From assembly GCA_030789695.1 (NCBI GenBank), contig CM061141.1, forward strand, positions 276,465,871 through 276,529,870: DNA of 64,000 nt. Direction: 5' to 3'. The translations under genes were made by a program, and so were the position numbers. Source of the DNA: Scilla litardierei. Taxonomy: Eukaryota; Streptophyta; Magnoliopsida; Asparagales; Asparagaceae. Each line of letters opens with the position of its first letter. Position 1 is the first letter of the stretch. Below the pieces are notes generated by a model. The model saw only the letters and a program-made list of their open reading frames with translations, made no database searches and was not told where the DNA came from. Positions 1 through 10,367 of this stretch are shown here, piece after piece.

Positions 1-821
1 CTTCCATACACGAGAGTTTGTCTTCTAACATTTGTGCGCACAACATTCTCATTATTACAATTGCTACTAGAGGTAGAAGCATGAGCATTCTTATTATGTG
101 TTGTGGATACATGCTTACTTGGATTCGTCTTAAACTCATCAAGCTTCAGAACTAATTCTTCGTGTTTAAGCTTACTCGTGTTCAAAACATTTTCAAGCAT
201 CGCAATTTTATCATTTAAACTGGAAACATAAATAGCATGTTCAGTTTTCAGTGCATCGTGATCACATACTAATTTGTCATGTTCTTTATACAGAGTCTTG
301 TGTTTCTTGTCTAGAACCTTGTGTTTCTTTGACAAACGTTCATATTCTCTATAGAGGTTTTCATATGTGCTTGCAATGTCAAATTCATTTTCCTCATCGG
401 AACTAGAGTCACTTACCTCGTTTTTGTCGTTTTGACGTGCCATCATGCATAGTTCTTCATTGTTGACTTGAGGTATCTTCATGGGTGTTTGGATCTCATT
501 TGATCTTGACCCGAATCTTTCGTCCAATAGGTTTAAGATTTGATGTGTGGTTTCCACCTTTTTGACAAGATCTAATATTTGGCCAGTTAATCCAGTGTAA
601 AGTAAATGCATTACCTTGAGGTTGTTGAAGTAGGCTTCCTCTTGATCAGGACTCCATTGAGTTTGCGGTATGGTTGGAATCTCGTACGGTTCTCTGAGAG
701 ATCTCATGTATCTCAGATCTTGTGCCTCAAAGAAGATTTCCATTCTCCTTTTCCATTGAGAATAAAGATTGCCATTGAAGATCGGAGGAGTGAGAGTGTT
801 GCAGACGTTTGTTGATGCCAT
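1..821 (-). CDS. gag: Copia gag polyprotein (partial, internally deleted)
   Basis: The ATG at 821 follows the primer site by about 15 bases and opens an uninterrupted minus-strand frame of about 273 codons that leaves the window without a stop. The N-terminus (MASTNVCNTLTPPIFNGNLY) is typical of plant Copia UBN2-type gag. After about 110 residues, near LLDERFGSRSNEIQ, the frame jumps directly to an acidic, serine-rich stretch (SDSSSDEENEF) and then to a Lys/Glu heptad-rich coiled coil (residues about 150-235). In relatives a basic region with a CCHC zinc knuckle lies between these parts. It is absent here, so nucleic-acid binding is probably lost while the assembly and coiled-coil parts remain. 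Gag normally forms the cytoplasmic virus-like particle. Confidence 0.8.
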   Translation of the reverse strand, partial: MASTNVCNTLTPPIFNGNLYSQWKRRMEIFFEAQDLRYMRSLREPYEIPTIPQTQWSPDQEEAYFNNLKVMHLLYTGLTGQILDLVKKVETTHQILNLLDERFGSRSNEIQTPMKIPQVNNEELCMMARQNDKNEVSDSSSDEENEFDIASTYENLYREYERLSKKHKVLDKKHKTLYKEHDKLVCDHDALKTEHAIYVSSLNDKIAMLENVLNTSKLKHEELVLKLDEFKTNPSKHVSTTHNKNAHASTSSSNCNNENVVRTNVRRQTLVYG

Positions 822-835
822 CGCTTTGACCTTGC

Positions 836-847
836 TCTGATACCAAG
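836..847 (-). other. Primer-binding site of Copia-1
   Basis: Minus-strand TTGGTATCAGAGC directly abuts the LTR 3' end (TCCAACA). It matches the usual initiator-Met tRNA primer site of plant Copia elements and is unmutated. Confidence 0.85.
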
Positions 848-1810
848 TGTTGGATCCTGTGGATGACAAACAACACTAGAAGGGGGTTTGAATAGTGTTG
901 TTCAAATGGTAAACTTTTTCGATTATTAATAAACGTCCTTCTAATGTTGCCTAAGAAACCAAGCAGAGCGATCTACACTTGGTTCTTAATCAACAAAATA
1001 ATCTTAAAATTCACAGAGTAATTTCGCAGCAGGTAGTCGACTCCCTATGAACAGTAGTCGACTCCCAGAGTATTTATAAGCACATGTAAGATTGCAAGTA
1101 ATACAAATATTATATTCACAGCGGATAAAAGTAAGTTGATCTTTGCAATAGATGAATAACAATTAGCAAATAATAAAGTAAGAGCAAAGATAAACAAACA
1201 CAGATAAGCAATCGCATACACAAGGATTTTTATCCTGGTTCCCCACAACTTTTGGGTACGCCCAGTCCCCGACCAATCCGGTACGAGATTTTCCACTATA
1301 TGCCTTGGCAAATACAAGTACATTACTCTACTCGTTAGGATTTCCAACGACCTAGTCTTGACCAGGATTTCCAACTGGCAACACCTAGACTTGTCTAGTG
1401 TTCCAACAACAGCACAATAAATTGATATCCAATTCACCACAAAAAATTGTTGGAGATTGGTTTTACACCCAAATTCTATAGCCAAATAATGATAGACAAA
1501 ATTGCGTGTAGTGGCTTGATAGAATGAGATTCTAGATCACACAAAGATACGAATGAATTCTTTGTGATCTAGATCTAAAGTTTTTCAAAAATACTTTAAA
1601 CAAAAAATCAAGAGAAAAGTAGTACGGATTTGAAAAACAGTTAGCCAATAAAACGAGATTATGATCTTTAAAAATAATAACAGAATTTGCACGATCACAA
1701 ATAAAATAGAATTGGCTAAAGAGAGAATGAGAGCTTAGAACTTTAGAGCGTTTGCACGAGAGAATTTGAATTCAATAGTTGTTGTATTTTTCTCAATGAA
1801 AATGGTCCTC

Positions 1811-1818
1811 TATTTATA
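1811..1818 (-). promoter_or_regulatory. TATA box of Copia-1 LTR
   Basis: Minus-strand TATAAATA sits about 960 bp from the LTR 3' end, just downstream in the transcription sense of the GTCGAC word cluster at 1931-2090. Position and context match an LTR promoter. Confidence 0.6.
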
Positions 1819-1930
1819 GGACAAATCTGAGAATTCGAAATTCAAAATACTTTGACTTTTGGCCCAAAAATCATGGTGAAAATCACTCAACGATATTTCA
1901 AAATTCAAGTCAAAAACGTCAAACTTTGAC

Positions 1931-2090
1931 AGCTGGTAGTCGACTCCCTAGGAGTGGTAGTCGACTCCCAGTGTGTTTCAGGAAATCTTGATTCTCAGCT
2001 GGTAGTCAGCTCCCTACCTTTGGTAGTCGACTCCTAGAGGAGTTTTTCCTGCGACACAGCTAGTCAGACAAGTAGCTAACTCCAGGGTGT
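1931..2090. repeat. GTCGAC palindromic word array, Copia-1 LTR
   Basis: The word TGGTAGTCGACTCCC is repeated with variants (AGTCAGCT, AGCTAACT) about five times in 160 bp, in pairs spaced by 6-10 bases. Its core AGTCGACT is an 8-bp perfect palindrome. The array lies directly upstream of the LTR TATA box in the transcription sense. The same word recurs in both Copia-3 LTRs and inside Copia-3. Confidence 0.75.
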
Positions 2091-2504
2091 GTGGAGTTTC
2101 ACTACGGAATTTATAAGACGACTAGAGAAAGCTCTCAAAAGCATTTTTGAAGATGATTTAAAAGATATTCAAAAAAAATTTCAAATCTTTTGTGTGTGTG
2201 TGTTTGTCTATATGATTTGGCTTTAACAATACCATAAAAAGACACAACACACTCACTATAGTTTGATGAAGTAGATGTGAGCTTCACTTTGAGCTTCTTG
2301 TTCTATTTGAGCTTTGAGCTTCATCATTTGATCTTAGCCACGTTTGTCCTTGTCTTTGAGCGTAGATTGCTCTTCTTTGAGTATGAGTAAAGCTTTTCAT
2401 TTGTCGCATATCCTGCACACTCAATTGTAGTGTAGTTAGTACACTAAGCTTCATTTGTTGTGCTCATCATCAAAATCACTTGGGGTGGAATTCATTTTCC
2501 ATCA

Positions 2505-2880
2505 CACTGGACCGATTGTCAGCTTCACCGGCCACTCGGCTCCCATCGTCGGCATCATCACCCTGCCGATGTCTCTGGGGGAGGAGCCCAGGATCGTCAC
2601 TCAGATGATGCAGTTCTTTGTCGTCGACATCGCCTTGGCATACAACGGGATCATCGGGCGGCCATACATGACCGTCGTCAAAGCTCTCCCCTCCCTCTTG
2701 CACCAGATGGTCAAGTTCCAGACTCTACAGGTGGTCGAGCAAGTTCGAGGGAGCCAGATATTGTCTCAGAGTTGATACGTCGGCTCCACCAAACACAAGG
2801 CCCCCGAGCAAGCCCAGCTGGTCGAACTCCACCTCCACCTGTTGGACGACGATGATCAGCCAGCGAAGGCGGCAAGCTAG
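2505..2880 (+). pseudogene. pol: Tat gag-pol remnant: end of retroviral-type protease
   Basis: The frame from 2505 reads TGPIVSFTGHSAPIVGIITL and continues through a segment with FFVVDIALAYNGIIGRPYM. This matches the C-terminal half of the aspartic protease of plant Tat elements, where the LGRP motif follows the flap. It continues to VEQVRGSQ and then a TGA stop at 2773-2775. The frame after the stop still resembles the protease-RT linker. The catalytic DSG part lies upstream and was separated by Copia-1. No reverse transcriptase follows; sequence drops into AT-rich filler and then tandem repeats. It is defective by deletion and stop codon. Confidence 0.72.
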
Positions 2881-3015
2881 CCTACCACAGGAACAATGAG
2901 CATTTCTTCCCGTGTTATCTACAATTTTTGTAAATATAACTATTTTTTTCTATGCATTCTCTTAAATATCGCCGTCTCCTTTTGGAAATTTCAGCTCTCC
3001 TAAAATAATCTCAAG

Positions 3016-4290
3016 CTCCGGGGCAGGCTGACGAGCTTTGTCGCTGATAGGATCACCCAGAGGGTTAAGGAACGAGCTACGGCACGCACCCTCCCCTCCA
3101 TCACTCTGGGGAAAGCTTGACGGCTTCTCCCCCAATAGGGTCACCGGGTGGGACAAGAAACAGGCGACGGCTCGCACCCTTCCATCCCTCAACTCCGGTT
3201 AATCCCAAGCGAGCTTCGCCCCACGGGGCAAGCCGAAGCATGCATTTCTATCGATAGGCCAGTGGTGTGCGATGGACTGGGTGGCAGCTCATATCCTTCC
3301 TCACCCTCAACTCTGGGGCAGGTTGACGAGCCGCACCCCCGATAGGATCGTCCGGGGGATTAAGGAATGAGCTACAGCTCACACCCACCCTGTCATCAAC
3401 TCCGGGGCAAGCTTGACAGCTTTTCCCCCGATAGGGTTGCTAGGTGGGACAAGGAACGGGCGACGGCTCACACCCTCCCCTCCCTCAACTCCATGGCATC
3501 CCAACTGAGCTTTGCCCCATGGGGCAACCCGAAGCGTGCATTGCCCTCGATAGGCCGGAGTGTGCGAGGGACCGGGTGGCAGCTCGTATCCTTCCTCACC
3601 ATCAACTCTCGGGTAGGAAGACGAGCTTCGCCCCTGATAGGATCATCCGGGGGGTTAAGGAACAAGCGAAGGATCGCACCCTCCCCTCAATCAACTCGGG
3701 GGGCAAGCTTGACGGCTTCGCCCTCGATAGGGTCACCGGGTGGGACAAGGAACAGGCAACGGCTCACACCCTCCCCTCCCTCAACTCCGGGGCATCCCAA
3801 GCGAGCTTCTCCCCACGTGGCAAGCTGAAGACTGCATTGCCCTCGATAGGCCAGCGGTGTGCGAGGGACCAGGCGGCAGCTCGTATCCTTCCTCACCCTC
3901 AACTCTGGGGTAGGCTGACGGGCTTCGCACCCGATAGGATCGCCCGGGGGTTAATGAACGAGCTACATCTCGCACCCTCCTCTCCATCAACTCCGGGGCA
4001 AGCTTGATGGCTTCGCCTTCGATAGGGTCGTCAGGTGGGATAAGAAACGGGCGACGACTTGCACCCTCCCCACCCTCAACTCAGGGGCATCCCAAGAGAG
4101 CTTCGTCCCACAGGGCAAGCCAAAAGCGTGCAATGCCCTCGATAGGCCGGCGGTGTGCGAGGGACTGGGTGATAGCTCGTATCCATCATCACCCTCAACT
4201 CCAGTGCAAACTTACGAGTTTCGCCCTCGATAGACTTCTCAAACTCCGGGCCGAGCTTATGAGCTTCACCCTCGAAAGGTGCCAACTTCA
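3016..4290. repeat. Higher-order tandem repeat, about 295-bp unit, four copies
   Basis: The phrase CTCnGGGGCAGGcTGACGAGC recurs at 3016, 3311, 3606 and 3903, giving spacings of 295, 295 and 297 bp. Each unit contains three related subunits, all starting CAACTCCGGGGCA and ending with CTCGCACCCTCCCCTCC-type sequence. Subunits 1 and 2 are about 85-90 bp and subunit 3 about 118 bp. The last unit decays after about 4190. Overlapping ORFs on both strands are by-products of the GC-rich repeat. Such arrays before the 3' LTR are a known trait of Tat/Ogre elements. Confidence 0.88.
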
Positions 4291-4493
4291 CAACATTCTG
4301 CTTCTACTGGTCTTGGGCCACGTCCAAGCAGAAGGTTGGGGGCATAGGCACCAAGGCAAAAAGCGGCGAACAGCACAAACACAATAGACAAACAAGGTAA
4401 AACAGCCTAAGGTATCTTTTCATTAAAATCAAAATTAGTACATTTACATGAAAAATTTCTACAGCAGACCCTACATATACCATGACCCCAATA

Positions 4494-4946
4494 TTAAGCT
4501 ACATAGCCTCCATCCGGAGCACCGGCCTCTTCCTCCTCGTCGTCGGAGGCCACCGTCAGCTTGGAGAAGTCTATCTCCAAGGAAGGATACAGCTTCGACA
4601 GCCAAGCTTCCATCCTCCTGAACCTCGCCTACATCCCTTCCTCCACGCCCTCTGCCCTCATCGACCTCATCATAGGGAGGTACTCTTCCTCCTGATATCG
4701 GTGGATGGCAGGAATCTCCCTCCCCCTGGCTTCCATCTCGTAGAGTGCTCGTTCAGAGCGGCAACCCTCCAATTCTCCTCCACCCAGAGCAGCCACTCCC
4801 ACTTCTCGGTCTCCATCTTCTGGACCGCATAATATTCTTGGAGCTGCTCCAGTTGCTACTCCCTGCCTCGTAGCCTCTCGACAACCTCTCTGAATTGGGC
4901 CTCCAATTCCTGCAGCTTGCCATTAGTTGCTTCCAGATCAGCCCTC
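4494..4946 (-). pseudogene. Tat antisense accessory ORF, last exon (C-terminal part)
   Basis: This is the 3' end of the antisense ORF that starts near 16450. The minus strand reads a heptad-rich segment (LEATNGKLQELEAQFREVV), a Trp/Glu-rich stretch, then MRSMRAEGVEEGM and an acidic tail SDDEEEEAGAPDGGYVA ending in TAA at 4494-4496. Two in-frame stops (after LRGRE and after EEGM) break it. Coiled-coil and acidic tails are usual at the C-terminus of these plant-transposon antisense ORFs, whose function is unknown. It continues across the solo LTR into 7004-7079 with the frame kept if the insertion and one CCCTC copy are removed. Confidence 0.65.
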
Positions 4947-7003
4947 TGTTAGACGTAACGATCTAGGAACTTTAGTTTGATGATGACAAACGTGTGCGAA
5001 TGTTTTTAACGTGTGTGTTAAGTGTTTCAGGAATGGAGAGCTCGTGACTAATTCACAAAGACACTTTGTCAATGGGATGATAAATGAATTGTTCATGTGG
5101 AAATGAGAAGTAGTCAGAGGGGAATAGAGAAGCAGCCTGCCGAATTCTTTGGGTCTTCAACACACAACAAAAATGGGGAATAGAGAAGCAGCCGTAACCT
5201 TTTCTTTGTGGAGAGACAATCAAAAACCCTACACAAAGATATTCTCCAAGATTCGGCCCAAAACAAATCCCAATTGAAAATAACACAGCACAAAAAAAAT
5301 CGCCACGTTTCCATACAAAACAATAATAGGGTAGCCCAAAGTATCCCTTTAAATACCCAAGAGCTCTTCTCCTCAAGACCCCTCTTCAACAGCCGAAATT
5401 TTCCATCGTCAACTCTCCAAGAGGCTCCACAAAAACAGAAGGGGAGGTTACGCAACAAAGAGGGGAAGTGCGCAATAAATCAAAAGGCAGTATCACGTTC
5501 ATCCTTGGCCGAAAAAGGGGTCTCCATGTTGCTGCCAAAAAAATAAGAGAAGGGGATCTCTCCAAAACAAAAAAAAAAGGAAAATATCAGAAGGGGGTGT
5601 TTATTTTTTTTTGTGCCGCACAATTTTGTTGGCTGAGAAGATCTTCAAGAGTTTTGTTTGGTGATTGGCTCATCTCTCCTCGTCACAAAGATACACAACC
5701 AAACAAAAAGGTGACCTCCTTTGCTTTAATTATTTTTAAAAGGCTGAAGTCTATTTTTTTCGTGCTGTCTTTGTTGTTCTCTTGGTGCACAGGTGTTAAA
5801 TAAAAGAGAGTAGCAGTCAACTTTTCTTTCCCCCAAGAGCCGTGCACAAGTCGTTTGTGGAGTTGTTGCATATTTTATGATCTGCAGGCTTTGAAGAGGG
5901 GAAGCCAACTTCAAGTTTTTTTCTTTACAATTTGTTTTTTAAATAATAATTATTCTTAATGATATCTTTAATCTTGGTTTCTCCACTAATGGAATATTTG
6001 TTGTGCAGGCAATCAAATTAAAAAGAGGAACGGCCAAATTGGGATATTTGTTGTGCAGGCAATCAAATCAAATTAAATAATAATCAAATTTCCAAGAGCT
6101 TGGTACGGCAGCATACATCAAAAAGGCATGGCCAGGGGAATCAAAACAAAATTACTTTTTGGCAGTCACTGCACACAAATTCTCTTAAACCAAGGGAGCC
6201 GAAAGTTTTCTAACCATTTTGTTTGAGGGTTCCAAGAGGCAGACGCACAAAACAATCAGCAAAGCCCTGGCCAATTGAGAAGCAGCCGAAACATCAGGGG
6301 CTGCCGCACTTGTTTATCTTTGAGAAGCAGGCCATATTTTTTTTGTGCCGCAAGTTTCAATATTAGGTGAAGGCCGCAAGTTTCAATATTGGGTGAAGGA
6401 TACAAGTTTCAATCTTTGGTGGAAGGCGCAAGTTTCATCAAGAGTGGAGCCTTACTATTGGGGAGACATCAGAGGCTACTACTTGTCAGATTGATCTGAC
6501 CACACGCTGAACGACAGAGACGACACACCATTACTGAGCATTTCTAAAACTCTATTTATTTATCTTTGTATTGGTGTACCGATCTCTGTAGAGGAAAATT
6601 TACCAATATTTGAGATTATTTTGGGACTTGTCTGGTTGGGGTTAGACAAGTGTGACCCAGCTAGTTTGGGACTAGCTGGTAGAAAGCTTTACTAGGATTG
6701 ATAGTGAGAGAAAACACTGTGAGTGTGGTACTGAGAGCCTGACGAGTGTAGAGACGTAGAGGGTGCTCTGAGCGTGCTCTAACTTGTGGTTTAGTACCTA
6801 TTGCACTATTCAATACTAGTATCTGCTTTGGGGGCTGGAGTAGGTCGTTGGGACGACCGAACCAGGGTATATTTGTGCGTACTCTATGATTGTCTCTGAT
6901 TTACTCTGGTTGTGCTCATTACTGCATGTGATTTCTCGTGGGTTGCACGAGAATTTTTTATTAGCATATTCACCCCCCTCTAGGCTAGGATCCAGATCCA
7001 ACA
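4947..7003 (+). mobile_element. Solo LTR (2057 bp), Copia type
   Basis: The LTR starts TGTTAGACG and ends GATCCAACA, flanked by a perfect 5-bp duplication CCCTC (4942-4946 and 7004-7008). The 3' part contains CACCCCCCTCTAGG close to the end, a common feature of plant Copia LTRs. No internal region remains, so it is the product of recombination between two LTRs. Internal repeats are two copies of ATATTTGTTGTGCAGGCAAT (about 5993-6072) and four copies of a 31-bp unit with GCAAGTTTCAATnTTnGGTG (about 6348-6440). I see no gene in it. It interrupts the last exon of the Tat antisense ORF. Confidence 0.92.
6348..6440. repeat. 31-bp tandem repeat in solo LTR
   Basis: About four units share CCGCAAGTTTCAATATT and GGTGAAGG, with one or two changes each. 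The array lies about 100 bp upstream of an AT-rich region that could hold the LTR promoter. Confidence 0.65.
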
Positions 7004-7174
7004 CCCTCTTCTTCTGATGATTTGCCTTGAGCAAGGTTATGGCAGTATGACGATCCAGAGACACCACCGCAGCGATCGCCTGTAGGAGAAACAAAAAACA
7101 TAAGCACCAATGGAAAAAAGAAGATCGGCGTCATGAAGAAGGGTGAACGACATACCTGGATACTGTGCCAGAAA
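7004..7174 (-). pseudogene. Tat antisense accessory ORF, exon junction with 76-bp intron
   Basis: On the minus strand the reading frame from the 15-kb side (ending ..FLAQYP after removing Copia-2) meets GTATGTCG at 7155. It resumes after TTCTCCTACAG at 7080 with AIAAVVSLDRHTAITLLKAN and leads into the 4494-4946 exon. The 76-bp segment has canonical GT..AG ends, a pyrimidine-rich 3' end and would shift the frame if retained, so I call it an intron. A spliced ORF here shows that the functional transcript is antisense to the Tat genomic RNA. Copia-2 inserted just upstream of the donor site. Confidence 0.6.
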
Positions 7175-7779
7175 TGTAGGATCCTGTCCAAAACAGAGTT
7201 AGGATCGATAATTAAAGTTGAGACTTACGCTTGCGTATGCGGAACGGTAGTCTCGGAACTTTGCCTTCGGATTCGCCACGACGGATCGAGTCTTCTCACG
7301 AACGGAGTAAGGCTACTAATCCACAATCTAAATCTCTATTTTAGATTAAGAACTTGGAAAGAGGAAGAGAAAGGATTTCTGCAGAGCTTCGCTAGGATGA
7401 AGATGCATGCATGAATTTCATGCAAATGGTGTTAGAAATGGCTTACCCTTGGGTCTTATTTATAGCCCCCAAGGTAGTTATTTTAGGGTAAGTTGTTCCT
7501 TTGGAACAACTTAATTAAGGTGTACCATGATACATGGCACATTATAAGCTTAAGTTGTACCATATGCATGGTACAACATAAGCTTAAGATATTCCCCCTT
7601 TATAAGCCATATGTCGCATGCACTTATGCATATATAATGCGACTTTCCCACTCATCCAGAGATCCTCTCCACAAGGGAACAGATTCCCTTTGTACACGAC
7701 TTCGTGTACGCGACGTTCGAGGTCCGTATTCCCTCGTACATCCCCCACAAGGGTGTACAAACGTCTTCCATATCCAACA
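7175..7779 (-). repeat. 3' LTR of Copia-2
   Basis: It is bounded by TGTAGGATCC and ATATCCAACA on the + strand. A minus-strand TATA box (TATAAATA) lies at 7457-7464. Two hairpin-forming palindromes lie upstream of it in the transcription sense: 7490-7512 (10-bp arms around GTTGTTCC) and 7554-7577 (GTTGTACCAT arms). Confidence 0.95.
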
Positions 7780-8827
7780 TCTCCCACTCACACTTGAGGG
7801 GATTGTAAGAGAACGTCTTTCCCTTAGTTCTTTCATCTATCATACCGAGAAATAGACCGTGCGACCGTCATACGCGTAGAGTCTGTTGTTGTGCACTTGT
7901 TAGAGATACACAACGACCTCGAAGGTGCAAAGTTGAGTAGTTCAACGCATGCTTTACCCTAGATTATTTCTTCACATTTCTTGTACTTTATATTCAACAA
8001 TTGAATCCCATCTGGATTACAATTGGCTGGCCAGCTTTGAATCACTAAAGTCCAAATGCGAATATGAAATCAATCTTCCTCTTCTTGCGAACCTTCTGAT
8101 CTTGACTTGATTCGCTTTTCTAACGTGCCCCGCCGAGCCGAATTACCATAGCCCATTAGTAACACGCTAAGATAGCGATCATCTCGTCAAATCTAAAGGA
8201 ACCAATTGGAGTCCTTGAGGGTAAGAGTTAAGACCCGTATGGCCTTTGAGTCTCACATAATAGCAAACACTATTGCTACTAACTCAGTGGTCGAAATGCA
8301 TACGTGGTATGAACACGTATTACAACATCACTCCTTTCCCAGGGAGAGTATGTCTTAATGATGTTGTACGGATGAAAAAGATCAGACACCACAGTGCCTA
8401 TCTTTTTGAGTCCCCTTACTACTCGTGAAATATTCACGGACTCTCATCCTGCATAAGACAGATAGGATTAAAAAATCCAATGAGATCTTTATAACCTTGT
8501 GATACAGATCTCAGATCTTTTGTAAGCATCCATATGATGCAGATCTTTCATTCGACTATCTTGTTAAAGTCATGACTCTAAATCATTCGTCTAATGATTT
8601 TGACTTTAAACTAGTCTAATCTCTATCTTATCCATCTGATAAGATAAGGCGGTTGCTCATGTGAGAGAGCCAACCTTAATCTGTCCGACATACACACAAT
8701 TCAGCTGAGATTTCAAAAAATGTACACAAACATTTCTTTAAGAAATTCATATGCAATGCTTGAAAAAGAACTTATTCTTTTATTAAATTTGATCTTTCTT
8801 AGACATGGGAATATATATTTGTACAAC
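7780..8827 (-). other. Copia-2 3' untranslated region
   Basis: This roughly 1-kb stretch lies between the RNase H remnant and the 3' LTR. It holds a polypurine tract (minus AGTGGGAGA) against the LTR. I see no coding sequence in it. Confidence 0.6.
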
Positions 8828-10240
8828 TCAGCTCATACGCAATCCTTGGGATGATAAGTGTTTATAAAACACATTTCTGGGGATCGCTTTCGTAAGCTGA
8901 TCCTCTATCATCTCATGCGTAGATATGTACCTTATGTCTACCTTCTTGGTTTTATCAGTCTTTTGCAAATCTGTAGTTCCTTTAAGATACTGCATTATCC
9001 TCTTAACCGCTTTCCAGTGTTCTTGCCCTGGGTTGGATTGGTAACAGCTTACCATTTCCAACTGCAAAACAGATGTCCGGTCTCGTACACACCATAGCGT
9101 ACATAAGACTATCAACTGCACTGGAATATGGAACTTTTTCCATAATTTCTTTTTCCTTTTGGTTCTTTGGACACGATTCCAGATATAAATTATCGCATAT
9201 GCTTATATGAATATCAATGGACTTGCAGTCCTACATATTAAATCGTTCTAGAACCTTCTTTATATAAGTCTCCTGTGAAAGAGAAAGAAGTTTCTTCGAA
9301 CGATTCCTTGAAATCTTAACTCCAAGGATATATGCGGCTTTTCATATGCCTTTCATCTCAAATACTGATGAAAGCCAAGCCTTGATACTCATCACAAAGC
9401 CCTTGTCATTTCTCGCTATTAAAATGTCATCTACATATAGAGACATGATAATATACTTGCTTTTAATCCTCTTGATATATACTCAGTTATCTTCATCAAG
9501 CATGGAAAAATCCATTTGATAAGACAACTTTTTTGAAATCGTATATACCATTGCCTCGAGGATTATTTAAGACCATATATGGACTTACGAAGTTTACAAA
9601 CCTTATGTTCGTTTCCTTCTTTTACAAACCCTGTTGGTTGTTCCATATAGATTTCCTCGTCCAATTCTCCATTGAGAAAAGCAGTCTTTACATCCATCTG
9701 ATGTAATTCGAGGTATAAGCAAGCTACCATTGCCAGAATCATGCGAATCAAGGTAAAACGCACAACAGGTGAGAAGTTTTCTTCATAGTCTATCCCTTCC
9801 TGTTGCGTAAAACCTTTCGCGACAAGGCGAGCTTTATATCTATCTATAGAGCCATCAGCCTTATGCTTGATCTTGAGAACCCATTTGTTCCCAATTGCTC
9901 TATGTCCTCTGGGTGAGTTTAACTAAGTCCCAGACTTGGTTAACTTTTATGGATTTCAATTCCTCCTTCATCGCTTCCATCCATTTGTCTTTTGCAGGGC
10001 ATGATGCGGCATATTTGAGATTCTTCAAGTCCTTGTTGACTCGAATTAAGATCAATTCTAATATCACTCCCACTTGAAATGTTGATAGAATTGCTCCCAC
10101 TTGGATCATTATTCCCGTATGGAATAGGATAATCCTCATTCGTATAATCCATTGGTGAAGGTTGAAAAGAATTTTCGTTTTCACCAAGAATTTCTCCCAC
10201 TCGAATGAGGTAATCCTTTTTGATCATAAATCTCAAAATA
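8828..10240 (-). pseudogene. pol: Copia-2 reverse transcriptase and truncated RNase H
   Basis: In minus-strand order the linker (9900-10236) is followed by RT with HQMDVKTAFLNGELDEEIYM (about 9620-9700), KSIYGLK followed by an in-frame TAA stop (near 9563), and the catalytic LYVDDILIA (about 9425-9450). Further stops occur after EMKG and RFNM. The RNase H region jumps from QEHWKAVKRIMQYLKGT straight to the terminal ISTHEMIEDQLTKAIPRNV, so the catalytic centre of RNase H is deleted. The product normally copies the element RNA into DNA in the cytoplasmic particle. This copy cannot encode it. Confidence 0.85.
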
Positions 10241-10367
10241 GAGATAAGTCCTGACTTATCTCGCCCTGTCTTGGAAACTCGTTTTCCAAGAAAGTGACAT
10301 CCCTCGACTCAAACTCAATTAGCACACCATTGTCTTCCTGATTAACAAAAACATAACATTTGGAGTT

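Larger units (their letters stand above)
1..2504 (-). mobile_element. Copia-1: left-truncated (by window) Ty1/Copia element, 5' end
   Basis: On the minus strand this reads LTR, primer site, gag. The LTR occupies 848-2504. The primer-binding site on its left reads TGGTATCAGAGC in the minus sense (initiator-Met type), which fixes orientation and superfamily. The gag ORF then runs off the window edge. The LTR is homologous to the two LTRs of Copia-3 (27642-30880 and 34976-36768), so it is the same family or a sister. The right end abuts Tat protease sequence at 2505, so this element is inserted in the Tat element. The expected duplication (CACTG at 2505-2509) cannot be checked because the other end is outside the window. 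Confidence 0.88.
848..2504 (-). repeat. 5' LTR of Copia-1 (1657 bp)
   Basis: The LTR is bounded in the minus sense by TGATGGAAAA and ATCCAACA. The related Copia-3 LTRs start TGTTGGGAAA, so the first bases are diverged here. A minus-strand TATA box (TATAAATA, 1811-1818) marks the promoter. Upstream of it, at 1931-2090, are five copies of the near-palindromic word GGTAGTCGACTCCC or variants. Two more copies lie at 1031-1070, downstream of the TATA box. No gene is seen; minus-strand ORFs here are chance. Confidence 0.85.

Noticed and set aside
2962..4390. Many ORFs of 65-190 codons on both strands
   Set aside because: They follow the 295-bp GC-rich tandem repeat and change frame with each subunit; no domain is recognisable.
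5052..5930. ORFs of 60-114 codons in the solo LTR
   Set aside because: They overlap on both strands, have no family match and lie wholly inside a solo LTR with perfect target duplication.
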